Part shown: positions 8,092 to 16,955 of the stretch, piece by piece
How positions within the stretch are numbered: the stretch's first letter is position 1
How the letters are laid out: each line of letters opens with the position of its first letter
Source: Rhodobacter flavimaris
GTDB lineage: Bacteria; Pseudomonadota; Alphaproteobacteria; Rhodobacterales; Rhodobacteraceae
Assembly: GCF_021378075.1 (NCBI RefSeq)
Contig: NZ_JAJUOS010000019.1
Location: 1-45,747 of the forward strand
DNA length: 45,747 nucleotides
Direction of reading: 5' to 3'
Made by a program: the position numbers and the translations under genes
The notes under the pieces: generated by a model
What the model saw: only the letters and a program-made list of their open reading frames with translations
Told to the model about the DNA's origin: nothing
Database searches by the model: none

Positions 8092-9282
8092 ATGCGCGGC
8101 ACCATCCGGCTTGATCCGCAGTTTTCGCAACCCGTCCGGCAGATCACCCTGATGGTGATCGTCCTGGTTCTGGTCGCAGCGGGAGGGTGGCTTGCCTATA
8201 GCCGCATTCTGCCCATCTTCATCGCGAACCCCTGGCTGAACGGGCTGATCCTGACGGTCTTCGTGCTGGGCGTTCTGGCCTGCTTCTGGCAGGTGGCGCA
8301 ACTGGTCAAGGCGGTCAGCTGGATCGAGAGTTTCGCCGCCGACCGGCCGGGCCGTCCGGCCTATGTCGCGCCGCGAATGCTGGCGCCGCTGGCTGCGCTG
8401 CTTGGCGCGCGCGGCGGTTCGCGCTCGATCGCCACTTCGGCGGCACGTTCGATCCTCGAGTCGGTCGAGACCCGGATCGACGAGGCGCGCGACATCACGC
8501 GTTACCTCTCCAACCTGCTGATTTTCCTAGGACTTCTGGGCACGTTCTATGGTCTGGCCACGACTGTTCCGGCGGTGGTCGAAACGATCCGCGCGCTTGC
8601 CCCGCAAGAGGGCGAAAGCAGCATTGACGTCTTCGAGAAGCTGATGACGGGCCTTGAGGCGCAGCTTGGCGGTATGGGCACGGCGTTTTCCTCCTCGCTT
8701 CTGGGTCTTGCGGGCTCGCTAGTGGTCGGGTTGCTAGAGCTGTTCGTGACCCACGGCCAGAACCGCTTCTACCGCGAGCTGGAGGAGTGGATTTCCTCGA
8801 TCACGCGGCTTTCTTTCGCGGCGGCCGAGGGCGATGGCGAGGCTTCGGCGGTGGCCGAGATACTCGATCATATGTCCGAGCAGATGGCCGTGTTGCAGTC
8901 GATCTTCGCGCAATCCGATGCCGGCCGTGCCGAGGTCGATCGCCGTCTGGGCGAGATGACAAGCGCGGTCGCCTATCTGGCGGACCGCTTGGGCAGTGAG
9001 ATTGACGCACGCACCGAACAGGGCCGCGCGCTGAACCGCATGGCCGAAGGGCAGGACCGGCTGACCCTGGCGCTGGAGCGCCTGGCGCATCAGGCTGAGA
9101 CCGACGAGACCGCCGAGATCGCGGCGGAAACGCGGATGCGGCTGCGCTCGATCGACCTGCAAATGCTGCGGCTGCTTGAAGAGGTCTCGGCGGGGCGGCA
9201 GGAAAGCATGGCCGAGCTGCGCAACGATTTCGCGGCGCTGACGCGGGCGATCCTGCACAATACCCGCAATCGGGAGGGCTAA
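8092..9282 (+). CDS. MotA/TolQ/ExbB-type proton channel family protein
   Basis: 396 aa, longer than classical ExbB (about 240 aa). There are two N-terminal membrane segments (about 18-40 and 47-68), then a pair around residues 140-160 and 195-220 (SNLLIFLGLLGTFYGLATTV; GTAFSSSLLGLAGSLVVGLL) that match the conserved ExbB/TolQ/MotA pore helices. A long helical, coiled-coil-prone C-terminal tail (about 235-390) is cytoplasmic. The next gene starts four bases after the stop and encodes an OmpA/MotB-like protein, so the two probably form a proton-driven stator-like complex spanning to peptidoglycan. What it drives is unknown; no tonB, tolA or flagellar genes are near. Confidence 0.85.
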   Translation: MRGTIRLDPQFSQPVRQITLMVIVLVLVAAGGWLAYSRILPIFIANPWLNGLILTVFVLGVLACFWQVAQLVKAVSWIESFAADRPGRPAYVAPRMLAPLAALLGARGGSRSIATSAARSILESVETRIDEARDITRYLSNLLIFLGLLGTFYGLATTVPAVVETIRALAPQEGESSIDVFEKLMTGLEAQLGGMGTAFSSSLLGLAGSLVVGLLELFVTHGQNRFYRELEEWISSITRLSFAAAEGDGEASAVAEILDHMSEQMAVLQSIFAQSDAGRAEVDRRLGEMTSAVAYLADRLGSEIDARTEQGRALNRMAEGQDRLTLALERLAHQAETDETAEIAAETRMRLRSIDLQMLRLLEEVSAGRQESMAELRNDFAALTRAILHNTRNREG

Positions 9283-9285
9283 GCG

Positions 9286-10677
9286 ATGGCGCTTGCCCGC
9301 CGCAATGGTCAGAAGTTCTCATCGACGATCTGGCCCGGTTTCGTCGATGCGATGACCGCGCTGCTGATGGTGCTGATGTTCGTGCTGACGATCTTCATGG
9401 TCGTGCAGTCGGTCATGCGCGACACGATCACCACCAAGGAGCACGAGCTTTCCGCCCTGTCCGAGCAGGTCGCGGGCCTCGCACGTGCGCTTGCGCTGGA
9501 GGAAGAGCGCACGGCGCAGTTGACCGGAGATCTGGATACGGCACGGGAGCAGGCCGATGTGCAGACCGCGCTGATCGCGACGCTGAGCAAGCGGATTGAA
9601 ACGCGCGAGGCGGAACTGGCCGAGGCGGGGCAGAAGATCACCGCGTTCGAGGCCCAAGTCGCCTCACTTCTGTCGCAGCGCGATGCCGCGCGGGCGGATG
9701 CCGATGCGCGCGCCGAGGAGCTGCGCCTTGATCGCGCGACCATCGAGGAGTTGCGCGGCAAGCTGAAGGCGTCCGGCGATGAGCTGGCGGCGATGACCCT
9801 TTCGCTTGAGGCCGCGCGCCAGAAGGCCGAGGAAACGCTGACCCTGCTTGCCGCGGCCGAGGCCGCGAAGAAGGATTTGCAGACGCGGTTGGAGACGCGC
9901 CTGACGGACGCCGAGAAAGAGGCCGCCTTGCGGGCCGTGGCCGAACAGGCGCTGGCGAGCGAGAAGGAAATCTCGGGCGAGGCCGCGCGCAAGGTGGCCC
10001 TGCTGAACGAGCAGATCGCGGCCCTGCGGGCGCAGCTGTCCGAGATTCAGGGAATTCTGGACGCCGCGCAGGAGCGGGACGCCGATGCACAGGTTCAGGT
10101 CGAGACGCTCGGGCAGCAGCTGAACGCGGCGCTGGCGCAGGTGGCCGCCGAGCAGAAGCGCCGAGCGCAGCTTGAGGAAGAGGCGCGCAAGAAGGCCGAG
10201 GCCGAGGCGGCGGATCTGGCGAGGTATCGCTCGGAGTTCTTTGGGCGGATGTCGGAACTGCTGGCCGGGCGCGAGGGTGTGCGCGTCGTGGGGGATCGCT
10301 TCGTGTTTTCCTCCGAGGTGCTGTTCCAGCCGGGGGCCGCCGATCTGGCGCCCGAGGGCAAGGCGCAGATCGCGCGAGTCGCCGAGACTTTCACCGAATT
10401 GGCCGACAAGATCCCACCGCAGATCGACTGGATCCTGCGCGTCGATGGCCATACCGACAACGTGCCCTTGCTGGGCACTGGCGCGTTCCGCGATAACTGG
10501 GAGCTGAGCCAGGCGCGCGCGCTGTCGGTGGTGCGTTACATGATCGACGAGTTGGGCTTCCCGCCCTACCGTTTGGCAGCGACCGGCTTTGGTGAATTCC
10601 GCCCCGTGGCCGAGGGCGATAGCCCCGAGGCGCGGGCCGCGAACCGCCGTATCGAGTTGAAGCTGACCGAACGCTGA
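9286..10677 (+). CDS. OmpA/MotB-like peptidoglycan-binding protein with long coiled coil
   Basis: 463 aa. One N-terminal membrane helix (about residues 18-42, FVDAMTALLMVLMFVLTIFM) carries an Asp at its start (VDAMTA), as in MotB/ExbD/ZorB-type partners whose Asp conducts protons. Residues about 45-310 are almost entirely charged heptad-like helix (Ala/Glu/Arg/Leu rich), a long periplasmic coiled coil. Residues about 345-463 form an OmpA-like domain with VDGHTDNVP and the NRRIELKL end, which binds peptidoglycan. It is cotranscribed with the ExbB-like gene. The architecture predicts a stator that reaches across the periplasm; its cargo or function is unassigned. Confidence 0.87.
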   Translation: MALARRNGQKFSSTIWPGFVDAMTALLMVLMFVLTIFMVVQSVMRDTITTKEHELSALSEQVAGLARALALEEERTAQLTGDLDTAREQADVQTALIATLSKRIETREAELAEAGQKITAFEAQVASLLSQRDAARADADARAEELRLDRATIEELRGKLKASGDELAAMTLSLEAARQKAEETLTLLAAAEAAKKDLQTRLETRLTDAEKEAALRAVAEQALASEKEISGEAARKVALLNEQIAALRAQLSEIQGILDAAQERDADAQVQVETLGQQLNAALAQVAAEQKRRAQLEEEARKKAEAEAADLARYRSEFFGRMSELLAGREGVRVVGDRFVFSSEVLFQPGAADLAPEGKAQIARVAETFTELADKIPPQIDWILRVDGHTDNVPLLGTGAFRDNWELSQARALSVVRYMIDELGFPPYRLAATGFGEFRPVAEGDSPEARAANRRIELKLTER

Positions 10678-10681
10678 GGGC

Positions 10682-10775
10682 GGCGGGGCAGGGGGCGGTC
10701 TGCCCCCTCTTTGCGCCTTTGGCGCAAATTCACCCCCGAGGATATTTTTCACCACATTGAAGGTGGGGTAATGGA
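10682..10775 (+). repeat. Dispersed Rhodobacteraceae-type palindromic intergenic repeat
   Basis: Two consecutive hairpins, GGGGGC-GGTCT-GCCCCC (10691-10707) and TTTGCGCC-TTT-GGCGCAAA (10710-10728), are followed by CACCCCCGAGGATATTTTTC. From memory, very similar modules (G-rich palindrome, GCGC hairpin, CCCC-GGATATTTTT) are scattered between genes in many Rhodobacteraceae genomes. Only one copy was seen in this window. Confidence 0.5.
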
Positions 10776-10801
10776 AAGGGCCCGGAGTTCCGGGCCCTTT
10801 T
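10776..10801. terminator. Bidirectional terminator between the OmpA-like gene and clpA
   Basis: GGGCCCGG (10778-10785) and CCGGGCCC (10790-10797) form a perfect 8-bp stem around AGTT, followed by TTTT on the plus strand and, in the clpA direction, by TTT. It serves the plus-strand ExbB/OmpA operon and minus-strand clpA, whose stop is 16 bases away. Confidence 0.85.
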
Positions 10802-10816
10802 GTTTGGTGGATGGCC

Positions 10817-13135
10817 TTAGCCTGCCGGAAGCAGGCGTTGCTTGGGGCCCGTGATGCGCGGCTTGCTGGGTTCTTCGACCTCGAGCACGATGGCGTCATC
10901 CTTGACGCTGGCGCGCACCACGCCGCCCTTGGTGAGCTTGCCGAACAGCAGTTCCTCTGCCAGAGGCTTCTTGATGTGCTCCTGGATCACGCGGCCAAGC
11001 GGCCGGGCGCCCATCTTGTCGTCATAGCCCTTTTCGGCCAGCCAGTTGGCGGCTTCGGGGGTAAGCTCGATATGCACGTTGCGGTCGATCAGCTGCGCTT
11101 CGAGTTGCAGCACGAACTTGTCCACGACTTGCAGGATCACCTCGCGCGAGAGGGGCGCGAAGTTCACCACCGCATCCAGACGGTTGCGGAACTCGGGCGT
11201 GAAGGTGCGCTCGATTGCGGCTGTATCCTCGCCCTCGCGGCGTTCGCGGCCGAAGCCGATGGCGGCTTTGGCCATATCGGCCGCGCCCGCGTTCGAGGTC
11301 ATGATCAGGATCACGTTGCGGAAATCCACCGTCCGGCCGTTATGGTCGGTGAGTTTGCCGTGGTCCATCACCTGAAGCAGGATGTTGTAGACATCCGGGT
11401 GCGCCTTTTCCATCTCGTCCAGAAGCAGCACGCAATGGGGGTGCTGATCCACGCCATCCGTCAGCATCCCGCCCTGGTCGAAGCCGACATAGCCGGGAGG
11501 CGCGCCGATCAGGCGCGAGACCGCGTGTTTCTCCATGTATTCCGACATGTCGAAGCGCAGCAGTTCCACGCCAAGCGTGTCGGCGAGTTGCTTGGCGACC
11601 TCGGTTTTGCCGACGCCGGTGGGGCCAGCGAAGAGGTAGTTGCCGATGGGCTTTTCGGGTTCGCGCAGGCCCGCGCGGGCCAGCTTGATCGCCGAGGCCA
11701 GCGTTTCGATCGCCTTGTCCTGACCGAAGACGACGCGCTTGAGCGTCTTTTCGAGATCGCGCAGCACCTCGGCATCGTCCTTCGAGACGTTCTTGGGCGG
11801 GATGCGGGCGATCTTGGCCACGACGGCCTCGATCTCCTTGGCGCCAAGCGTCTTGCGGCGCTTCGATTCCGGAAGCAGGTGCTGGGCCGCGCCTGCCTCG
11901 TCGATCACGTCGATAGCCTTGTCGGGCAGTTTGCGGTCATGGATGTAGCGCGCCGACAGCTCCACCGCCGATTTGATTGCGTCATTGGTGTAGCGGATGT
12001 CGTGGTGCGTTTCGAAATAGGGCTTGAGGCCCATCAGGATCTTGATCGAGTCGCCGACCGAGGGCTCGTTCACGTCGATCTTCTGGAACCGGCGGGACAG
12101 CGCGCGGTCCTTCTCGAAGTGCTGGCGGAACTCCTTGTAGGTGGTCGAGCCCATGCAGCGCATCTTGCCCCCGCCAAGCGCGGGCTTGAGCAGGTTAGAG
12201 GCATCCATCGCGCCGCCCGAGGTGGCGCCCGCGCCGATCACGGTGTGGATCTCGTCGATGAAGAGGATCGCGTCGGGGTGGTCCTCAAGCTCTTTCACGA
12301 CGGCCTTCAGGCGTTCCTCGAAATCGCCGCGGTAGCGGGTGCCCGCCAGAAGCGCGCCCATGTCGAGCGAGAAGATCGTCGATTTCGCAAGGATTTCCGG
12401 GGTTTCGCCGCGCGTGATCTTGAGCGCGAGGCCCTCCGCGATGGCGGTCTTGCCCACGCCGGGATCGCCCACCAGAAGCGGGTTGTTCTTGCGGCGGCGG
12501 CAAAGCACTTGGATGCAGCGCTCGACTTCTTCCTCGCGGCCGATCAGCGGGTCGATATCGCCCTTAGCCGATTTCTCGTTGAGGTTGACGCAGTATTTCG
12601 ACAGCGCGGATTCCTTGGCCTCGCCCGCCTGGGTGGTCTCGGCCTTGTGCTCCTCTTCGGCGCCGGTCACGGGGCGGGCCTCGCCGAACTCGGGGTCTTT
12701 GGCCACGCCATGGGCGATGAAGTTCACCGCGTCATAGCGGGTCATGTCCTGCTCTTGCAGGAAAAAGGCGGCGTTCGACTCGCGCTCCGCAAAGATCGCG
12801 ACAAGCACGTTGGCCCCGGTGACCTCGGCGCGGCCCGAGCTTTGCACATGGATCGCGGCGCGCTGGATGACGCGCTGGAAGGCGGCGGTCGGCACGGCCT
12901 CGGAGCCCTCGATCTCGGTGATGAGAGTCGAGAGATCATCGTCGATGAACTCGGTCAGGGTTTCACGCAGCTCTTCGAGGTCAACCCCGCAGGCGCGCAT
13001 CACGCGGCTTGCGTCCGGCTCTTCGATCAACGCCAGCAGCAGGTGTTCGAGAGTGGCGAGTTCATGCTTGCGCGCGTTGGCCAGCGCGAGTGCGCCGTGG
13101 ATGGCTTGTTCGAGCGTGTTCGAGAACGAAGGCAT
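10817..13135 (-). CDS. clpA: ATP-dependent Clp protease ATP-binding subunit ClpA
   Basis: 772 aa AAA+ unfoldase that feeds substrates, including N-degron proteins delivered by ClpS, to ClpP. The N-terminal double-repeat Clp domain covers about 1-150. The first AAA module has Walker A GDPGVGKT (about residue 223) and Walker B ILFIDEIH; the second has GPTGVGKT (about residue 505) and VLLLDEMEKAHPD. The linker between the modules lacks the long M-domain of ClpB, and the length matches ClpA. clpS, often next to clpA, is not adjacent here. The 172 bases before the ATG hold its promoter region; no consensus was clear enough to mark. Confidence 0.96.
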   Translation of the reverse strand: MPSFSNTLEQAIHGALALANARKHELATLEHLLLALIEEPDASRVMRACGVDLEELRETLTEFIDDDLSTLITEIEGSEAVPTAAFQRVIQRAAIHVQSSGRAEVTGANVLVAIFAERESNAAFFLQEQDMTRYDAVNFIAHGVAKDPEFGEARPVTGAEEEHKAETTQAGEAKESALSKYCVNLNEKSAKGDIDPLIGREEEVERCIQVLCRRRKNNPLLVGDPGVGKTAIAEGLALKITRGETPEILAKSTIFSLDMGALLAGTRYRGDFEERLKAVVKELEDHPDAILFIDEIHTVIGAGATSGGAMDASNLLKPALGGGKMRCMGSTTYKEFRQHFEKDRALSRRFQKIDVNEPSVGDSIKILMGLKPYFETHHDIRYTNDAIKSAVELSARYIHDRKLPDKAIDVIDEAGAAQHLLPESKRRKTLGAKEIEAVVAKIARIPPKNVSKDDAEVLRDLEKTLKRVVFGQDKAIETLASAIKLARAGLREPEKPIGNYLFAGPTGVGKTEVAKQLADTLGVELLRFDMSEYMEKHAVSRLIGAPPGYVGFDQGGMLTDGVDQHPHCVLLLDEMEKAHPDVYNILLQVMDHGKLTDHNGRTVDFRNVILIMTSNAGAADMAKAAIGFGRERREGEDTAAIERTFTPEFRNRLDAVVNFAPLSREVILQVVDKFVLQLEAQLIDRNVHIELTPEAANWLAEKGYDDKMGARPLGRVIQEHIKKPLAEELLFGKLTKGGVVRASVKDDAIVLEVEEPSKPRITGPKQRLLPAG

Positions 13136-13307
13136 GTGGCGCTCCTTTCATAGCTGGCGGACCCGACACATCGCTGGCCCGTTATGTTTAGAGTTCGGTG
13201 GAAATGCGGCGGCTTCAAGGGTGGAATGCGCAAAATTGCATCACAATTCATTATGTGCTTCGAAAGTGACCATTTTGCACAACATCAAGCCGCGCCTTCG
13301 GGCAGGT

Positions 13308-14483
13308 TCACGGGTCTTTGCGCTCAGAGCCGATCAGCAACGAGAGCAGCAGGCTCATCACATCGCTGCGCCCGAGGATGCCGACGAGGCGTCCATTCTC
13401 GGTCACAGGGATCGCTTGCGCGCCGGGTTTGGCGAGGCGCGCGATCAATTCGCCGACCGGGGTGGCGATGTCCACCGGCTCGGTGGTGGTGTCCATCAGG
13501 GCCGCCGCGTCGGGTTCAGGCGGGGCAGAGCGCAGCCGGAACGGGCGGCGTAGCGCGGCCTGTTCGGCCTCGAGGCGTTGCAAGACCCGCCCCTGATCGA
13601 CCATGCCGACAAGGCGCCCCTCGCTGTCGGCCACCGGCAGGCTGCGCAGATCGAGCACCTCCATCTTGCGCACGATCTCGGACATCGGGGCCTCGGGGCC
13701 GACCGAGACGGGGCGCGGGCTCATCAGTGAACCGGCCGAGGCGGAGAGCAGCGTTTCGGTGGCGCGTGCCCGCGCGGCATTCAGCAAGCGTGCCAGATCG
13801 GCGGTGCCGAGGTTGGCGGATTGCTGGAATTCGAGCAGCAGGCCGGCTAAGTCGTCTTCACTGAGGCGCGGCGTGCGGCGTGCCGCGGGGCCGGGGCGGG
13901 GCGGGGCCGCCAGCGGGCGCGAGGGATAAGCGATGCCGAAGGCGCGGTGCCAGGCCATCGCCAGCAGCACCAAAACCACCGTGATCGCGCCCACGGGCAT
14001 CAGTACGAACTCGAAGCCGAGCGGGCGCCCGGCCTCATATTCCAGCGCGCCGAGCAGCGCGATCCCCGCTGCGGGCGGGTGCAGGGCGCGCAGGGCCATC
14101 ATGGCGCAGATCGCCAGTGCCACCGCCAGCCCGTCGGCATAGGGTGGCGGCACGAAGCGCAGCACGACCACGGCGCTGGCGGCCGAAACCATCATCCCGA
14201 CAATCGCCGACCAAGGTTGCGCCAGCGGCGAATTTGGCAGGGCAAACAGCAAGACCGCTGTCGAGGCAAAGCCCGAGATCAGGTAGATCCCCGCCTCGCG
14301 CGATTGCGGCAGCGTGTAGCTGATAAGGGCGGTCACCAGAATTCCAAGCCCCGCACCGGTGGCCGCACGCAGGATATCCACCGTGCGCCGCCGCCCCATC
14401 GCCGGCCCGAGACGTCGCACGAGCCGCGCCTGCATCTCGGTCTTGGTCGCGTCGGTCGGCTTCTCGCTGGCTGGCTCGGTCAT
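13308..14483 (-). CDS. HPP-family membrane protein with tandem CBS domains
   Basis: 391 aa. Residues about 25-190 hold four to five membrane helices with the signature [14 protein letters not shown] that names the HPP family; members have been linked to nitrite transport in plastids and cyanobacteria. Residues about 245-390 are two CBS modules ([13 protein letters not shown]...[31 protein letters not shown]...[18 protein letters not shown]), which usually bind adenosyl ligands and gate the attached domain. The start ATG at 14483 lies 5 bases downstream of the gloB stop, so the two are likely one transcript. The transported ion cannot be told from sequence. Confidence 0.88.
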   Translation of the reverse strand: MTEPASEKPTDATKTEMQARLVRRLGPAMGRRRTVDILRAATGAGLGILVTALISYTLPQSREAGIYLISGFASTAVLLFALPNSPLAQPWSAIVGMMVSAASAVVVLRFVPPPYADGLAVALAICAMMALRALHPPAAGIALLGALEYEAGRPLGFEFVLMPVGAITVVLVLLAMAWHRAFGIAYPSRPLAAPPRPGPAARRTPRLSEDDLAGLLLEFQQSANLGTADLARLLNAARARATETLLSASAGSLMSPRPVSVGPEAPMSEIVRKMEVLDLRSLPVADSEGRLVGMVDQGRVLQRLEAEQAALRRPFRLRSAPPEPDAAALMDTTTEPVDIATPVGELIARLAKPGAQAIPVTENGRLVGILGRSDVMSLLLSLLIGSERKDP

Positions 14484-14487
14484 TGGC

Positions 14488-15258
14488 TCAGAAGCGGTCC
14501 TTGCGGGCGCGGGCTTCGGTGAAGGTGGCAAGGGGGCTGGCATCGGCGGGCAGGGCCATCGCCGCGCGCAGCTTTTCATCGTCGCTGCGCAGGAAGGGGT
14601 TGGTGGCCTTTTCCAACGCGAGCGTCGCGGGAACGGTCGGCTGCCCCTCGGCACGGCGTGCGCGCACATCGGCCATACGGCTCAGCAGGGCGGGGTTCTC
14701 GGGTTCAAGGCTCAGCGCAAAGCGGCCGTTCGCCTCAGTATACTCATGCCCCGAGCAGACCAGTGTGTCATCGGGCAGCGCGGAAAGGCGCGCGAGGCTA
14801 TCGAACATCTGCGCGGGCGTGCCCTCGAACAGGCGCCCGCAGCCCCAGCTCATGAGGCTGTCGCCCGAGAACAGCAGCCCGGCGGCCGGGAAATGATAGG
14901 CGACATGGCCAAGCGTATGCCCGCCCGCGTCGATCACATCGACCTTCTGCATCCCGATCGGCAGCCTCTGGCCGGGCGCGACCATGATATCAAGCGGGGG
15001 CAGGCGATGCGCATCGGCCTCTGCGCCGATCACATGGGCACCGGTTGCCTGCGCCAAGGCCTCGACCCCGGCGATATGATCATTGTGGTGATGCGTGATC
15101 AGGATTTGGTTGAGCTTCCACCCCCGCGTGCTCAACGCGGTCAGGATGGGCGCGGCCTCGGGCACATCGACGACAAAGATCGTGTCGGTCGACGGGTCGC
15201 GGACCAGATAGGCGTAATTGTCCGCGAGGCAGGGCAGGATCACAAGTTCAAGGGCCAT
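14488..15258 (-). CDS. gloB: Hydroxyacylglutathione hydrolase (glyoxalase II)
   Basis: 256 aa, the family's usual length. It hydrolyses S-lactoylglutathione to lactate and glutathione, the second step of methylglyoxal detoxification. The metallo-beta-lactamase metal motif THHHNDH is at residues 55-61, followed by [12 protein letters not shown] and [16 protein letters not shown], and then the glyoxalase-II-specific C-terminal block with [14 protein letters not shown] and KATNPFLR. The start ATG 15258 gives the conserved [20 protein letters not shown]. It is divergent from the methyltransferase gene (60 bases between starts) and is followed at once by the HPP-CBS gene. Confidence 0.95.
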   Translation of the reverse strand: MALELVILPCLADNYAYLVRDPSTDTIFVVDVPEAAPILTALSTRGWKLNQILITHHHNDHIAGVEALAQATGAHVIGAEADAHRLPPLDIMVAPGQRLPIGMQKVDVIDAGGHTLGHVAYHFPAAGLLFSGDSLMSWGCGRLFEGTPAQMFDSLARLSALPDDTLVCSGHEYTEANGRFALSLEPENPALLSRMADVRARRAEGQPTVPATLALEKATNPFLRSDDEKLRAAMALPADASPLATFTEARARKDRF

Positions 15259-15318
15259 GGCGTTTCGTGTCGCTTTGTCTATTCTGACCAAGCTTCGCCC
15301 AAGGAGGCCGGAACCGCA

Positions 15319-16074
15319 ATGCACCTCGACGTGCTTGATCTGCGCAATTTCTACTACCGCACCCAGCTTGGGCGGGCGGCGCAGAAGGCTGTGCGGGACC
15401 GGGTGCAGACGCTTTGGCCCGCCGGGCCCGAGATGACGGGGCAGACCGTGGCGGGGTTCGGCTTCGCCGTGCCGCTGCTGCGCCCCTATCTGGAACCCGC
15501 GCGGCGGGTGATCGGGCTGATGCCCTCGCAGCAGGGGGTGATGCCCTGGCCCGCCGGGATGCCCAATGTGTCCGTGCTGTGCGACGAGACCCGCTGGCCG
15601 CTGGAAACCGGGATGGTAGACCGGCTGGTGGTGATGCACGGGCTTGAGACCTCTGACCATCCCGATGCTCTGCTTGAGGAATGCTGGCGCGTGCTTGGCC
15701 CCGGCGGCAAGGCCCTGATGATCGTGCCTAACCGCAGCGGCCTCTGGGCGCCACGCGAAACGACACCTTTCGGTTTCGGGCGGCCCTATACGATCAGCCA
15801 GCTCGATGCGCAGGTGCGGCGCGCAGGCTTCGTGCCCGAGCGCCATGCCGCGGCACTCTATATACCTCCATCGCACCGTCGCTTCTGGCTGCGCTCGGTC
15901 GCCATGTGGGAGCGGTTGGGATCGCGCGCGGCGGGCATTCTGGCGGCGGGTGTGGTCATGCTGGAAGTTTCCAAGCAGGTCCATGCACCGCGCAGGCCCG
16001 GTCTGGGCGCCGCCGTTCGCAAGCCCTTGTCTATCCTCGAAGGGGCGGTCAAACCCGCTGCCGACCCGATCTGA
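15319..16074 (+). CDS. Class I SAM-dependent methyltransferase
   Basis: 251 aa from ATG 15319 with AAGGAGG at 15301-15307. The fold order is visible though motif I is atypical: [19 protein letters not shown] takes the SAM-loop position, [23 protein letters not shown] is the motif before strand 4, and [21 protein letters not shown] is the typical post-II strand of type 11 methyltransferases. The C-terminal third has a hydrophobic helix ([18 protein letters not shown]) and a basic tail. This set resembles the small methyltransferase often found divergent to gloB in Rhodobacterales. The substrate is not known. Confidence 0.82.
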   Translation: MHLDVLDLRNFYYRTQLGRAAQKAVRDRVQTLWPAGPEMTGQTVAGFGFAVPLLRPYLEPARRVIGLMPSQQGVMPWPAGMPNVSVLCDETRWPLETGMVDRLVVMHGLETSDHPDALLEECWRVLGPGGKALMIVPNRSGLWAPRETTPFGFGRPYTISQLDAQVRRAGFVPERHAAALYIPPSHRRFWLRSVAMWERLGSRAAGILAAGVVMLEVSKQVHAPRRPGLGAAVRKPLSILEGAVKPAADPI

Positions 16075-16139
16075 GCGACGGGCGGCGACCTCGACGCCGC
16101 TGCTGCGCTGCGTGAATCACCCGAGGGAATCCACCGTGT

Positions 16140-16153
16140 TGACGCTAGCGTCA
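16140..16153. promoter_or_regulatory. Perfect 14-base palindrome upstream of the atp operon
   Basis: TGACGCTAGCGTCA reads the same on both strands. It shares the core TAGCG with the arms of the inverted repeat at 16169-16205. A dimeric regulator site is inferred. Confidence 0.35.
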
Positions 16154-16168
16154 CCTTGGGCTTTTTTC

Positions 16169-16205
16169 CGTTAGCGCCGGAACTTTTCAAGGCTTTGCGC
16201 TAACG
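16169..16205. promoter_or_regulatory. Inverted repeat upstream of the atp operon
   Basis: CGTTAGCGC (16169-16177) and GCGCTAACG (16197-16205) are perfect inverted arms separated by 19 bases. No T-run follows on either strand, so it is not a terminator; a regulator site or a folded element is possible. Confidence 0.35.
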
Positions 16206-16230
16206 AAAGGCGGTGGGATGCAAATAGCAT

Positions 16231-16260
16231 GTCTTGCATTCACATTCTCTTGTGCAAGAC
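16231..16260. promoter_or_regulatory. Second inverted repeat before the atp operon
   Basis: GTCTTGCA (16231-16238) and TGCAAGAC (16253-16260) are perfect arms 14 bases apart. A TATAAG at 16301-16306 could be the -10 box of the operon promoter, but no matching -35 is clear at normal spacing. The leader from there to atpH would be about 85 bases. Confidence 0.35.
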
Positions 16261-16394
16261 GGTTGCGAGGGGAGGGATGCTCTGCTACACGCGGGGCCGA
16301 TATAAGGTGTGTGGGAGCACCCATGCGCTAGGGGAAGCTCCGCATTCTCCGCCTCTGGTAGGGGAGTGGGGGCAAGAGCATCGGAAGGGTGGAC

Positions 16395-16955
16395 GTGTCC
16401 GAACCAGCTTCGATTTCCGCAGCCATTGCCGGGCGCTATGCCACGGCTGTTTTTGAACTCGCCCGCGAGGCCGGGGCGCTTGCCGCGCTCGAGGCTGATG
16501 TGGATGCGCTTCGTGCCGCGTTGGCCGAATCGAGCGATCTGCGTGAGCTGATCGCCTCGCCGGTTTACTCGCGCGATGACCAGGGTGCCGCTGTGGGTGC
16601 CCTCGCCGCGAAAATGGGCCTTTCGGCATCGCTTGCCAACGGTCTGCAGCTGATGTCGGCCAAGCGCCGTCTGTTCGCGCTGCCCCAGCTGCTTTCCGCG
16701 CTGGCCGCCGCGATCGCCGAAGAAAAAGGTGAGGTGACCGCTGAGGTTATCGCCGCTTCGGCCCTCTCGAAAGCGCAGGCCGACAAACTGGCGGCCACGC
16801 TTCAGTCGCAGACGGGCAAGTCCGTCAAATTGAACATTGCCGTGGATGAAAGCCTCATCGGCGGCATGATCGTAAAGCTGGGCTCGCGGATGATCGACAC
16901 GTCGGTCAAGGCGAAACTCGCTTCCCTCCAGAACGCCATGAAAGAGGTCGGATAA
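16395..16955 (+). CDS. atpH: F1F0 ATP synthase subunit delta
   Basis: 186 aa OSCP/delta subunit, the peripheral-stalk protein that joins F1 to the b subunits. [21 protein letters not shown] is the conserved N-terminus, and [20 protein letters not shown] near the end is the family signature. GTG 16395 is chosen because GGAAGG lies six bases upstream and the resulting MSEPASIS start matches relatives; GTG 16389 in the same frame is the alternative. It opens the operon atpHAGDC, and its TAA overlaps the atpA ATG (TAATG). No F0 genes are adjacent, as is usual in Rhodobacterales. Confidence 0.95.
   Translation: MSEPASISAAIAGRYATAVFELAREAGALAALEADVDALRAALAESSDLRELIASPVYSRDDQGAAVGALAAKMGLSASLANGLQLMSAKRRLFALPQLLSALAAAIAEEKGEVTAEVIAASALSKAQADKLAATLQSQTGKSVKLNIAVDESLIGGMIVKLGSRMIDTSVKAKLASLQNAMKEVG

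Noticed and set aside
8092..10677. Zorya-like defence system (ZorA/ZorB resemblance)
   Set aside because: Channel and OmpA-like partner resemble ZorAB, but no ZorC, ZorD or ZorE gene follows; next is clpA on the other strand. The pair looks like a core gene set of this family.
10811..13153. 780-codon plus-strand ORF opposite clpA
   Set aside because: It is the antisense shadow of clpA; the minus strand encodes a full ClpA with both Walker motifs, and the plus-strand product is an Asp/Val/His/Leu-rich artefact of GC-biased codons.
16169..16205. Terminator of the methyltransferase gene
   Set aside because: The arms are 19 bases apart and no T-run follows on either strand; the CTTTTTT before it is on the wrong side.
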